Program-made: the position numbers and the translations under genes
Shown: positions 1-10,925 of the stretch, in pieces
How positions within the stretch are numbered: position 1 is the first letter of the stretch
How the letters are laid out: each line of letters begins with the position of its first letter
The notes under the pieces: model-generated
The model's database searches: none
The model's input: only the letters and a program-made list of their open reading frames with translations
Told to the model about the DNA's origin: nothing
NCBI GenBank assembly: GCA_001599715.1
Contig: BCHU01000017.1
Coordinates: 211,260-275,259 of the forward strand
DNA: 64,000 nucleotides
DNA from: Phaeotremella fagi
Lineage: Eukaryota > Basidiomycota > Tremellomycetes > Tremellales > Phaeotremellaceae
Direction: 5' to 3'

Positions 1-57
1 TTCAATTTACCAGATTGAAATGATTTCGATAAATGAAATCTGAATTGGATCGAGTAG

Positions 58-160
58 CGGGAAGGCTCGTATCTTCGCCTGTGACCCTTTCAATCAAATC
101 CAGAAGACATTAACGAAAGAGGACATTGATGTTGAGGAATGGGCGAGAACTATCGGTTGA
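58..160 (+). CDS. C-terminal exon of a gene entering from the left edge (partial)
   Basis: An open frame follows a TAG acceptor at 55-57 and reads GKARIFACDPFNQIQK, then TKEDIDVEEWARTIG and a TGA at 158-160. The bases before 55 contain stops in this frame and look intronic. Only 34 codons are visible, so the protein cannot be named. Codon choice and the protein-like composition favour a true last exon, but the possibility of a chance frame remains. Confidence 0.45.
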
Positions 161-1090
161 ATGAATTACTTGATGGAAGGAAACGAATTCGAAGGAGGAG
201 TTAATGGATGTTTGACGAAGGAGTTATTCAACCAGGAAAGAGGAGCTGGACGTAAATCATTTCATCGGATGAACCGTAAATAAAATGACTTGTCCCAGCA
301 ACCATCTACATTTCCTGATCTCGTAACCAAAGTTCCTGTCCAACATAGATTCGTTTGAAATACCGAAAAGAATTTTCGAAGAAAGGGAAAAACGTTGATT
401 GACCATGTAAGAGATCGAAAATTTGGTTCAATTGTTTATAACATCGACTAATCTTTCATCCCAAATCAGCATAATCATCCTTGATGTCAATCCATAAAAA
501 TCAACCGAAATCTGCAAGGGATATTGATCGTAGTCTTAGGTACGATTGCTTTCCCTATCCCTAGCAGATAACGGTGACGGTCTGAAAATTGACAGGATGA
601 TATGTTGAAATGAGATTAATCGATTAATCGATAACGAAAAGAACGTTGACCGAGATCCCTTCTGTCCAAACAAGTTTTCACACTGATTCAACGATCATCT
701 GATCAGCCGATAGGAATGTTGGATGAAAACCTTTAGAAACTGAATAAATTCCTTTTTTGATGATCATCAGAAGCTCCGGGGACTTTCACCCACAGCAATT
801 AATTTAGATGATTTCTGAATTACAGATTCATCTTGTTCGTCAGCTGCGATCGCGATTCTTGTGAGTTAAAGCTAGAGGTGAAGAAGAAAGAAGAAAAGAG
901 AAGAGAAGAATCCTTTTGTTGGTGGTGTGTTGTTCGAATTTTTTTAATGCCGCTCAAAATTGTCTTAGTGGCGGAAGTTGGTGGCAATTCGAGGTGCTAA
1001 CAAAGCAATATATGTTACATCCTGATCATGTACAGGATGTCAGCTGCAAGTAGTACAATTCTCGTTATGTATCCATAATGGTCACCAAGC
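161..1090. other. Intergenic, no gene seen
   Basis: No supported coding frame on either strand. A purine-rich tract of GAA/GAGA units lies at about 879-912. The right part is the 3' flank of the BCS1-like gene on the minus strand, and the left part the 3' flank of the partial gene, so this is a convergent gap. Confidence 0.5.
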
Positions 1091-3565
1091 TTAAATCCAG
1101 TATCCTCCATCATCATCACCTCTCTCATAAACTTTACTCGGAGTCATGACAGGGAAAGAAGTGAGTCCAAACTTCGAGCTAGAAGTCAATTGAAGCCGTT
1201 CAGCAGAAGGTGAATCTGTAGGCAGTGAAGTGGGAGATGGAGGTCCGTTATCGTTTGTTGTTGAATTATTACCTGAGTCATCGATCACTGCTACTGAAGA
1301 ATCTGTCGAAGGCGTAGTCGGAACTTGAACCTCTGTCGAACGCGATTTCTTCTTCTTTTTCTCCTTTTGTGATTCAGCCCAGCTCCCAACCTTCCTAACA
1401 GCTTTCCAAGGATCATCCTTGTATTTGATGAGATAACCTTGAATAGCAGCCATAGATAGTTCACCTGCTTCATCATCTCTGGCCAAATTGAACATGTTTA
1501 GTGAGAAGTTGGTCGCTAGTTCTTCGAGCGTCATTTCAGGCTGGAGTGGTTTTTCATTTGTCAAAATATCACCGGTAACTGGTTTTGGAGTTGATGGTTT
1601 CTCGGTGGCTGAATCTTCGAGTTCTTTGAATTCTGAGGGTGGATAGAAATGTTTGAACAGCTCTTTGGCTTGGGTTTTTGTCGCGTTGGTGAATTCTATA
1701 CTCATGTCGAATCTTCCCGGACGACGGAGGGCGGCATCAAGTTTTTCAACGTGATTTCTGAATGGCGGTTAGAAATGTGATGTCTAAGATAACGAAACTT
1801 TCTCACGTTGTTCCAATCAGAATACAACCTTCCTGAGAAATTTTGATTAGCTTGACGTCTCTGTATAGAGTGTTATAATGTATTCACTTGACTTGACACT
1901 CCGTCAATGGCGTTCAAAAGTCCTGACAGTGTTACTGTGGAAACCCCATCTTCACTTTTCTCCGATTTTTCAACAAGTGTATCCCCTTGTCCATTCTCCT
2001 GTGGGACCACAGTCGCCATCGTTGGACTTTCTTTCCCATGACGTTTCGGCATGGCACAATCACTATTATGGAATTGACAAGAAAAAACAACGCTCAACTT
2101 ACATGTCTTCAATCAAGATAATACTTCTGGGCGGAACGTCTCGGAAGGATCGATTCATTTTAGAGTCGTCCATCCTACTGAAGTTAGTCATAGAATACAC
2201 AAGGAGATTGATTGATGATACTTACCCTCTTTGAGCGGGATTAATCACATAAATGTCAAGACTTAAGTGACTTGCAATTGCGGTAGCTATATATGCATGT
2301 CGAATGTCGTCAGATCGTTGAAAATAGTGAAAAGATGGAAGATTTACCTAATGTTGTCTTTCCAGCACCAGGTGCACCATGAAAAAGATATCTGGAAGAT
2401 CAGTCTCTTTTTGATACTAATCTAAACCTACCCTCGTCGATGAGGAATACCTTGAATAAACATTAGCTCAGTACCGCACGGATTTCAAGAAAACCTGACA
2501 CACCTCTCGCACCATACCATTTAGCCACCTTGTCAGATAGAAACTTCTCGATATCATTAACAATCATCTCCTTAAGATGACTAGGAAGGATCACGGAAGA
2601 CAACGGTCGAGCAGGTCTTGAAATTGGAGTTTTCCATGCTCCGTGTGATGAGCTAAACAAAGATTTAGCTGAGTATATGTCTCTTTGTTTCGTCAAACAT
2701 TACTTACCCAGCATGGAAAATCAAAATTTCTTTGTCGACTTTAGCGAAATTTTCGGCGTGTGCGTCGACGATGAAATCTTTGATTGCATTTTTGGACAGG
2801 CAGAACACTCTAATGGAGTTTGTCAGTCTTGTTTTCTCCAACATTGCAAACAGCTTATTGTAGATGTTGATTACTCTCACTTACTGTAGTTGGAAATGAT
2901 CTTCTTTCAGTAAATGTGTTCGAGCAAAACCATAAATATGACGACTAATCCAGATATGATGACCGTTATGTTTGATGCGAACGACTTGTTCTGCACAATA
3001 TGTGTTTAATCAGTATCTATCTCAAAAATCGTCGAAAAGTAGAAGTGATAGTATTTACTGAAGTTGGGTGAAAATTGAGCGATAACACTATTGGTGGACC
3101 AGGTAGAAGCGTGGCACTCAAAACATTTTTCGCTCGAACCACACCATTCAGATTATAACTACCGCCAGAACTACTTTTGATAGCGTTACCCTGTGAACGT
3201 TGGATTTGTCTCGTATCAGCCGCTGAGATTCTGTAGCCTTGAAGTTGTGATTGGACTGATGGATCTCGGGAGAGATAGGTTGATACCCATTGGAATGCTG
3301 GTTCGCTGGCTGAAATATATGATGTTGGCCATAGGACTAAACAATCCGTCGGTTAAAAAGAGCGTGCTTGATTCATAGGAATGTTATACTCACGCCTTTG
3401 TAACCATGCTTTCAAACGATTCAACCAATTTCGTAACCCACCAACAACGACTCCTACAACGAATGTCCGGACCATAGTTCGAATCAAGAATTGGACTTGC
3501 TGATGTGACATTGTATTATCGAATATTGATGACAAGATGTCAGTGAGGTTCTCCAATATTGACAT
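1091..3565 (-). CDS. BCS1-like mitochondrial AAA ATPase, paralogue A
   Basis: Related to Bcs1, the inner-membrane AAA ATPase that moves the folded Rieske Fe-S protein across the membrane into complex III. The start chosen is MSILENLTDILSS at 3565; a hydrophobic stretch at about residues 30-45 (FVVGVVVGG) is the likely membrane anchor of the BCS1 N-domain. Downstream exons carry Walker A GAPGAGKTT (about 2365-2385), Walker B SIILIED (about 2110-2135), the signature TLSGLLNAIDGVSSQ, and sensor/arginine region ILIGTT-NHVEKLDAALRRPGRFD. A lysine-rich, Ser/Thr-rich tail ends at 1091. Many short introns interrupt it. It is a paralogue of the gene at 7647-10055. Whether A or B is the true Rieske chaperone cannot be told from sequence alone. 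Confidence 0.87.
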
Positions 3566-4259
3566 GATGTAAATGCTGAGGATATGTATGTGAGTATAGA
3601 ATGATAAGTTGAGAAAGGGGAAAACAAAGTGACTCGTCAAACTATATATCCTCACCTACACACATTGATCAAAAGCATGCTGAAAACAGCTGATGAACAC
3701 GAGGAATAGGTTATCCGTGAGTGATGGTGATGGTGATGGTAACGGTGATGGTGAGGTATGTCTTTGATTGTGTAGCATCAATAATCCTTTGGTCCGATTT
3801 ATGTATCTTACTCATTGTGAGTCTCAGGCAAACCTCTTTTTTTTGGTAGTCTGCGTCCGTAACACAGATATCGAATGTTTCAAGGTTGTGGTGTAAGGAT
3901 TCAATGACTTGGCCATGCATCGAATGATGATACTGTACTATAAAGACCGTTGAATTTGGAGGTCATCACGATCCTGCAATGATAACTCAAAGGAAGGGAG
4001 GATGCTGTGCAATGTCTTGTTTTTGAGCAATCAAATGAAATGAGCGGTCAAGCTGCCACCGTTCAACGACGAACGAATCGTTACTGGGTATAGGAAACAT
4101 ATCCGTTTCAACTTCCGCTTTTTCTGAAAGGAGGATCTTGTCACACCTTTGTAGCGACATGAAAGAAGGTACGATTGGCAGACCTCAAATTGAGCAGGTA
4201 TCTCAAGACTTGCGTCTATTTCCTTTTCTCTTTCAACATTACTGAACTCGAAAACCAAC
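3566..4259. promoter_or_regulatory. Divergent promoter region with a GGTGAT hexamer repeat
   Basis: Shared upstream region of BCS1-like A (-) and the first F-box-like gene (+). A short GGTGAT-type repeat occupies about 3720-3756. From about 4125 to 4245 the sequence closely resembles 5967-6080 upstream of the second F-box-like gene (shared words such as GCGTCTATTTCCTT and TTTGTAGC), so the promoter was duplicated with the gene. Confidence 0.55.
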
Positions 4260-5483
4260 ATGTCCAACCTCACGTCAACACACCGAGAGCAAGATTCACT
4301 AATGCATCGATTGGGCAGTGATATCACAGTTGTTCTTGGACACACTCTAGCAGCTACATCCAAACAAGCCCTCTCAAATCTTTGTCGAACAAACAAAACC
4401 TACTATAGTCTTCTCATCCCAGCTCTATACCAGACATTCACTGTCAATGAAAAATCAAACACCTTCTTTGAATCATTAACAGAGTTAGACACAAATCAGA
4501 AAAAAGAGGAATTGAAATCCTATCGTTATGGTCCACCTTCAGGAGAAGATACTCACCCACTCAATTTATACCCGGCAACCCGATGTTGGTCAAACCTCCG
4601 TTTCACAAAAATCATTCACATCAGAGAAGTACCTGAACTAGATTACTTATCATACCTCTCTCTCTTGGTTGACTCAAACCGCGTCTCACCCCCACACACA
4701 GTCACAGGTTCGACCGACGACGAAGCTGAAACTCAGGATTCGTTTACATTACCTTTGGTAAAAGAACTAGTCTTTGGAAGAGCAGTGGTGAAAGAGTTCC
4801 AGAGAACACCGGAAGATTACCAATCATCCGGGAGAGGAATCGATCGTACAAGGGGTATGCGCTCTTTTATCACCACCTTAAGTCGAATCATTCAGCCAGG
4901 ACATTTGAGAATTCAGTACCCCGACTTGGAAGCGATCCAGCCGTCAAGCAATCAAGTGATTGATTATGACACATCCAATGCTGTCATCTCAGAATATATG
5001 GTCAGGTTTTTGAAAACAGGCGGTAAAGTATCTCGCTACAATGTAGTTGACGAAGGTGATATGCATACTTGGAATAGAGGCTTATCAAGAGAAACTCATA
5101 TTCATTTTTCAGCAGATCCTCTGGATTACTCGCAATCAGAAACACCTTTTCGAAACACGACACAGCGACTCGAGGATATCTCACGAGCTTTCCATTTACG
5201 TCGGCGTACATCTCCAGATGGTCCTTCTCCTCGTTCCGACATACATTTCTATTCTACATTCAACGGTATGGAGTGTCCTGAAGGAATGGAAGAGAAAGAT
5301 ATCAGAACAAAACTGCTGGAAATCTATGAGACGCAGTTGGCGGAACGTGAAAATTTGATGGCTCAATATGGGGAATATGAAGAACATATGTTCGAGGATT
5401 CGGGAGCAAGTCTTGATGTCATGAAGTTCCATGAACTATCTGAGGATCCAATTGATAGGTTTTACATTGAGCATGATGTTTAG
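4260..5483 (+). CDS. F-box-like lineage-specific protein, tandem copy 1
   Basis: Single-exon 407-residue protein. The N-terminal part (LSNLCRTNKTYYSLLIPALY, about residues 37-56) has the look of the helical F-box-like segment at the start of many fungal F-box/LRR proteins. The rest matches no family I recognise. The next gene, at 6120, is a clear paralogue: RCWSNLRFTKIIHIREVP against RCWSNLHFTKFIHIREVP, and the ends DPIDRFYIEHDV against DPVDRFYIEHDI. The start is the ATG at 4260, which begins the conserved block. If the F-box reading is right, it would be a substrate adaptor for an SCF ubiquitin ligase; that is an inference. No signal peptide or membrane segment. Confidence 0.75.
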   Translation: MSNLTSTHREQDSLMHRLGSDITVVLGHTLAATSKQALSNLCRTNKTYYSLLIPALYQTFTVNEKSNTFFESLTELDTNQKKEELKSYRYGPPSGEDTHPLNLYPATRCWSNLRFTKIIHIREVPELDYLSYLSLLVDSNRVSPPHTVTGSTDDEAETQDSFTLPLVKELVFGRAVVKEFQRTPEDYQSSGRGIDRTRGMRSFITTLSRIIQPGHLRIQYPDLEAIQPSSNQVIDYDTSNAVISEYMVRFLKTGGKVSRYNVVDEGDMHTWNRGLSRETHIHFSADPLDYSQSETPFRNTTQRLEDISRAFHLRRRTSPDGPSPRSDIHFYSTFNGMECPEGMEEKDIRTKLLEIYETQLAERENLMAQYGEYEEHMFEDSGASLDVMKFHELSEDPIDRFYIEHDV

Positions 5484-6119
5484 ATCTAGATAGAGGTATC
5501 AGAAAGTCTCGGCACTCAAGTACAGTACATCGTATATTCATGAAAGATTTTAGTGCTTATGACTTGGCGATCAATCAATTAAAGAGACTATACCATAAAG
5601 CCCGTTGGATTTGGATGTCATCAATGTCATGCAATGAACAGCTGGTGCAATGTTTTGTTTTCAAACAATCAAATCTGTCCATCTATCACTGATCAACAGC
5701 CACACCAAACCAACCGATGATTGATGGAGCATCCATAACTGAGCTCATCTTGACAAGCATCTCAGTTCAAAATCGTCTCTACACAACAGATGAAGGTTTG
5801 GCAATATTCTATACATCGAATACCTAAGGGGACTCTTTCTCTATCCCTATCCTCCCTCAGAAATTGTATTGTTCCATGCATTTCGTCCCTCTGATTGACT
5901 CTTTAGCACCGTCAATGGAGGGTATAGGATGCACTTCGCTCGTTCACCTTTCGCCCTTTGTGAATTCATGAAAGGAGATTCTTGTTACAGCTTTGTAGCA
6001 ACATGAAAAGAAGATTTGACCGATTCAACTTCAGTAAACATCGGAAGACGTGCGTCTATTTCCTTCTCATTCTACTTTAGTGCATTTATTCAAAAACAAC
6101 ATATACCATCATATCCAAC
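5484..6119. other. Intergenic, duplicated promoter of F-box-like copy 2
   Basis: No gene seen. About 5585-5660 resembles 3940-4030 downstream and upstream of copy 1 (for example TGCAATG...TTTT(G)TTTT...CAATCAAAT), and 5967-6080 resembles 4125-4245. The duplicated unit therefore includes about 300 bp of 5' flank. Confidence 0.5.
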
Positions 6120-7346
6120 ATGCCAACACACCAAGAACAAGATACACTATTGCACAAACTAGGTCCAGATGTCACAATTGTTCTTGGGGACAATCTAGCG
6201 GCTGTATCCAAACAAACCCTTTCAAGACTTTGTCAAACCAACAGAGCCTACTACAGTCTTCTCGTCCCGGTTCTTTATGAGACATTTATTGTCAATAAAA
6301 AATCAAACTCCTTCTTTGCATCAATTAACAATGTACACACAGATCAGCAAAAAGAAGAATTGGAATCATATCGTTGTGGTCCACCTTCAGGTGAATATAG
6401 ACACCCAATTGATCTATGCCCAGCAACCAGATGTTGGTCAAACCTCCATTTTACAAAATTCATTCACATCAGAGAGGTACCAACACACGATTACCTATCA
6501 TACATTGCTCTCTCCAAGGGTACAAGATACAACTCCTTGTGGTCCAAAGACTCAGCTACCAGTCCAACAGTCACTGAAAATAACTCCCAAGGTATGTTCA
6601 CACTGCCTCGGGTCAAAGAATTGGTTTTTGGGAAAGAGGTCATAAAGGAGATCTTGAGATCAGTAGAAGGCTTTACAGAAGTCAAGTCAATAAGGGTAAA
6701 CTCCGAAACTTTCATGAAACCGTTAAGCCGAATGATCCAACCAAGTCACCTAAGAATACAGTTCCCGGATGTTAGGACCCGTCCTTGGATACCTCAGGTT
6801 GAAGAGAAGCAGGTTTCTGATCTCCTTTCCACATACATTACTTACTTTTTGAAAGATGGCACTAGGGTTTCTCACTACAACATTGTGAACTGGAATGATA
6901 TGCGTATCGGGCTTAAAATTCCACCAATGGAAACACACATCCACTTTTCAAAAGATCCAACAAATTACTCAATGGCAGGGGTAGATAGGTGGACTACGAC
7001 AAAGAGGCTGGAGGATATTACAAAGGCATTCGAAATATATTGCTACCCCACCTCAAAAGGTCCTCCCAAGCGAGCGAAGACCTGCTTCTACGATATATTC
7101 AATGGTATTGAGAATGTGGAAGAGTTGAATGAGAATGAAATCAGATCAATATTGTTGGAAATTTATGAGACCAAATTAGCCGGTCGTCAAAGAGCTATGG
7201 CTTTATTCAAAGAGGGGTTTGAACGCTACACGTTTGAGGATCTGGGAGAAAGTTTTGAAGGTCCGGGAGAAAGTCTTAAATTCATGAGCTTCCATGGGAG
7301 AACTGAAGATCCAGTTGATAGGTTCTATATTGAACATGATATTTAG
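6120..7346 (+). CDS. F-box-like lineage-specific protein, tandem copy 2
   Basis: Single-exon 408-residue paralogue of the 4260-5483 gene, in the same orientation about 640 bp downstream. N-terminal helical segment LSRLCQTNRAYYSLLVPVLY lines up with copy 1; shared blocks include the YRCGPPSGE region, HLRIQ(F/Y)PD, ETHIHFS-DP, and the last 60 residues. Copy 2 has a short in-frame repeat near the end (GESFEGPGESLKF) not present in copy 1. The function is unknown; an SCF adaptor role is only suggested by the F-box-like start. Confidence 0.75.
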   Translation: MPTHQEQDTLLHKLGPDVTIVLGDNLAAVSKQTLSRLCQTNRAYYSLLVPVLYETFIVNKKSNSFFASINNVHTDQQKEELESYRCGPPSGEYRHPIDLCPATRCWSNLHFTKFIHIREVPTHDYLSYIALSKGTRYNSLWSKDSATSPTVTENNSQGMFTLPRVKELVFGKEVIKEILRSVEGFTEVKSIRVNSETFMKPLSRMIQPSHLRIQFPDVRTRPWIPQVEEKQVSDLLSTYITYFLKDGTRVSHYNIVNWNDMRIGLKIPPMETHIHFSKDPTNYSMAGVDRWTTTKRLEDITKAFEIYCYPTSKGPPKRAKTCFYDIFNGIENVEELNENEIRSILLEIYETKLAGRQRAMALFKEGFERYTFEDLGESFEGPGESLKFMSFHGRTEDPVDRFYIEHDI

Positions 7347-7646
7347 CATACTGTACATAGTTTAAAACTAGAAGACATAGTGAGATTCGATGATATCTGG
7401 AATTGCTGAAATTTCTATGAGCATATACAATATACAATGGGCAGTATCAGTCTTTGTTAACCATATTTATGTCTGAGCCTACTTCACAAATTTATTCAAA
7501 TGTACATCAAATTGCTCAAAAACTATACAGAACTAAACTCAGACCAATTGAACAAGTACATCTATGAACATCTCAAACTCTTCCACTCATCATACAAGAC
7601 TGATCATATCTACATACTTACATAGGCTACACATACATATTCCCAT

Positions 7647-10055
7647 TCACGCATGACCGCAAAGAGGGACTAGATCAAGTGACCTACCACATCCCGGATT
7701 GGCTGGGGTAGGAGAGGGGGCCGTGGTTGAGGGGGTTTCTGGAACTGTAGCAGATGGTGGTGAAGAATCCATGGAGGGGGAAGGAGATTCTAACATAACT
7801 TCACCTGGGGTAGGAGAAACAAGTGAAGTAGGAGTTGGTGGTGCGTTTGTAGCGTTAACAGCTCTAGCTGCCCGACGTGCAGCCTTTCTCTCCTCAACCT
7901 CTTTCTGTTTCTCAGCCATCTCACGACGCCATTCTCCAGCCTCAGAATTAGCCTTAACAGGATCATCCTTAAACCTAATCAAAAACCCTTGGATAGCAGC
8001 CATCGAGAACACAGTTGAATCGTTATCCTTGAATAATAAATCCGCGAAACCTGATGCGAGTTCGTCGAGCTCGGTTTGGCTAGGATGATACGTTTCTCAT
8101 CGATCTTGGAGGTTTTGTTTTTTGTTTCGGTGCAGAAAACGGAGACTGGATAGAAATGTTTGAATAGTTCTCGAGCTTGAAAATGGGTTGCGTTGGTGAA
8201 TTCGATATTGACGTCGAAACGACCTGGACGAGATAAGGCTGGATCGAGTCGATCAATATGGTTGCTGTACTCGTTATGGTCAGCAAAGGGCAGCAAAGGG
8301 TCAACTCTTTAATCGCTGGAATGAACATACGTTGTACCTATAAGAATACAACCTTCCTACGTATATTTTAATAAGCAGTGTTCAGTCTATACTTTTCCAG
8401 AAATTAGACATACCTGACTGGAAACACCATCAATCGCATTGAGTAAACCGGAAAGGGTAACCGTAGACGGACCATATTGACCTTTAGCTTCATTAACAGT
8501 TCCATTGAAAACTGGAGCCTCATCTTCGTCGTCGCTGGAATCGTCGGCAGAACTCTTTTTCTGTGCACCACGACGTTTGGGCATACAGCAATCACTGTAA
8601 ATTCGTTAGTATACAGGACTTGTTGTAATGAGTGAATCTTACATATCTTCGACAAGGATTATACTTCTGGCCGGAACATCGCGGAATGATCTATTGATCT
8701 TACTGTCGTCGTTACTACCAAGGTGTTAGTTCTTGAGTGTCAAGTTCACGTTTCACCGCCAATAGACTAACCCTTGTCCAGCAGGATTGATAACATAAAT
8801 ATCGAGACCAAGATGACTGGCGATAGCGGTGGCTATGCCACAAAGTCAGCTACATTTTACAGTTTGCAAGCATGTAACGTACCTAAAGTAGTTTTGCCAG
8901 CACCCGGAGCTCCATGTAGTAAATATCTGGGTTGGAAGTTAGTGACAAAGGATCGCCATGTTCAATACCCACCCTCTTCGATGTGGGATCCCTGTGAAGA
9001 ACACAAAGTCAGAGCCGCGTGTGAATTGTGAGAAACATGAAATATATGGCTTACCACGATCAGCATACCACTCAACTTCGTTATCTGACAAAAACCTTTG
9101 AATATCATCCATAACATCTTCTTTGCTCTTTCGTGGTAAAATAACAGATTGGAGTTGTCTGGTAGGACGCGAAACGGGATCCAACCACTTTCCAGTGTTA
9201 GGCCTGAGGCAGGATTCAGCAACACAAGCGTTGTATGTAAATCAAAATAAACTCACCCATGATGAAAAATCAAGATTTCTTGATCAACCTTGGCAAAGTA
9301 TGCAGTATGCGCATCAACAAGGAACTCTTGAATAACCTCTTCTCCGAAGATTGATGTTCTACGAGAATTGATCAGTTCAAGATCATCTCGATTTACAAAT
9401 CACTTACTGGAGTTGCCAATGATCTATGTTGATCCACTGCGTACGTGCAAACCCCTTCATTTTTCTCGTGATCCAAAGTGATTTACCTTTGAAGTTGATA
9501 TAGATAGTTTGATCTACGAAGATTATGGTGAGTTACAAATATGTTAAACCATAGGAGAAACCTTACTATAATTAGGTGTAAGTTGAGCAATGACGTTACC
9601 AGTATTCCAAGTTGAATCATTGGCTCCCAAAGCAGCTACAGCTTTGACATTACGATTGTTAGGATTCTGTCTACCTCTCAGAGCAGAATTTTGAGCATTC
9701 CGTTGTGACTGTCTACTATCAGCAGCGGAAATTCTATAACCCTTGAGTTGTTTCTGAATATCTGGGTTACGAGCTACCCAAGTTGATACCCAAAGGAAAG
9801 CTGGTTCTTGTTCGGAGATGTATGATATTGGCCAGAAGTCTATAACGGATGATGCATTCTCAGTAATGAGTGATTAGAGGGGAAAGACTTACATCGTAAA
9901 AATGAAACGCTGAGCTTGTGGTAGAGAGCTCGAATGGCTGCTATGATAGCACCAACGAGGACTGTTCTGATGATCATATTGATGAAGAATGAGATGTCAC
10001 GATTTTTGACTGATGAATTGAGCATTTCAAGAAGGGGAAGAGCTAGTAAAGACAT
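7647..10055 (-). CDS. BCS1-like mitochondrial AAA ATPase, paralogue B
   Basis: Second BCS1-like gene. It starts MSLLALPLLEMLNSS at 10055 with a hydrophobic anchor (VLVGAIIAAIRAL). Walker A GAPGAGKTT is at about 8890-8925, the conserved AMPKRRG/CCMPKRRG region and TLSGLLNAIDGVSSQ at about 8410-8590, and DPALSRPGRFD at about 8210-8250. The tail is rich in Ser, Thr and Pro. One problem: the frame reading FYPVSVF (about 8130-8160) does not continue into the conserved LDELASGFADL...AAIQGFLIRFKDDP block without either an unusual intron (GTCTCC or GTTTTC donor to a CCGAG acceptor) or a 1-nt shift. Convergent with F-box-like copy 2. Confidence 0.82.
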
Positions 10056-10925
10056 GATGACGAGATTGATTGTTTGTAGTACTAGAACAGATTAGGGAAA
10101 ATGACTTTGAAATTTAAACTAAGATTACGGATATTGATTGGTGGAGTGATATAATGCTGTTGTAGATTATCAAGTGGAAATGGAAATGGGATGGAATGTG
10201 GAGAGACGAAGAGATAATCTTGTATGAATTAACTCACTTTTATACCTGATTTCACTTCCTGCGAAGGCCAATGTACCCTTTGATCATTCAGTATAACAGT
10301 TTCGCATTTGTCAGAGCGGCCAACGCTCCTTTGGCTGAGTTACAAATTCAAAAGAAGAAAGGTTGGAACGACGTATATTAAAGGATTGGAGGCGGGGTGA
10401 TAATGTCTTTACAATACTATGATAGCCTCCTTACACAATGACATTATCACAGATATCTCATCCCTTGTTGCTATTGCTCAACTGATCGGAGTGGAATTCT
10501 CAAACGACATCTGGTTGAGGGATCAAACGGCGTGAATGAAACCCTTTGTATTACTGCTGACGATGATTTACTGAACGGTAGAGAATGGAGAGGGCATCCC
10601 TTGTAATGTGAATTGACTACTTTTGAGAATGGATGAGTCAGTTCCTCCATTGAAGGCTGAAAGTGGTGGTTCATGAGTGCCGTTCAGCGACACTATACGG
10701 GAAACTGATCCACTACAATGTCAGTATCGATGATCATCATGGTGAAATGTAAATGATCAACAGATCAACGAGAGGCATGTCAATCGTTCACAACATATAG
10801 AAATTTAATATATCCATGAAGCTTACAGCATGATTTCTAATCATTACAATATCTAATCACAGCTAGGATCACTATCAATAACGCATCAAATAGTGATAAC
10901 ACCTCCTATCCCATGAAAACCGTAT
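10056..10925. other. Intergenic, no gene seen
   Basis: The left part is the promoter of BCS1-like B (-), the right part the 3' flank of DIS3 (-). Short open frames here have no coding look. Nothing else recognised. Confidence 0.5.

Noticed and set aside
1878..2234. 118-codon open frame on plus
   Set aside because: Antisense shadow of BCS1-like A; crosses its Walker B exon.
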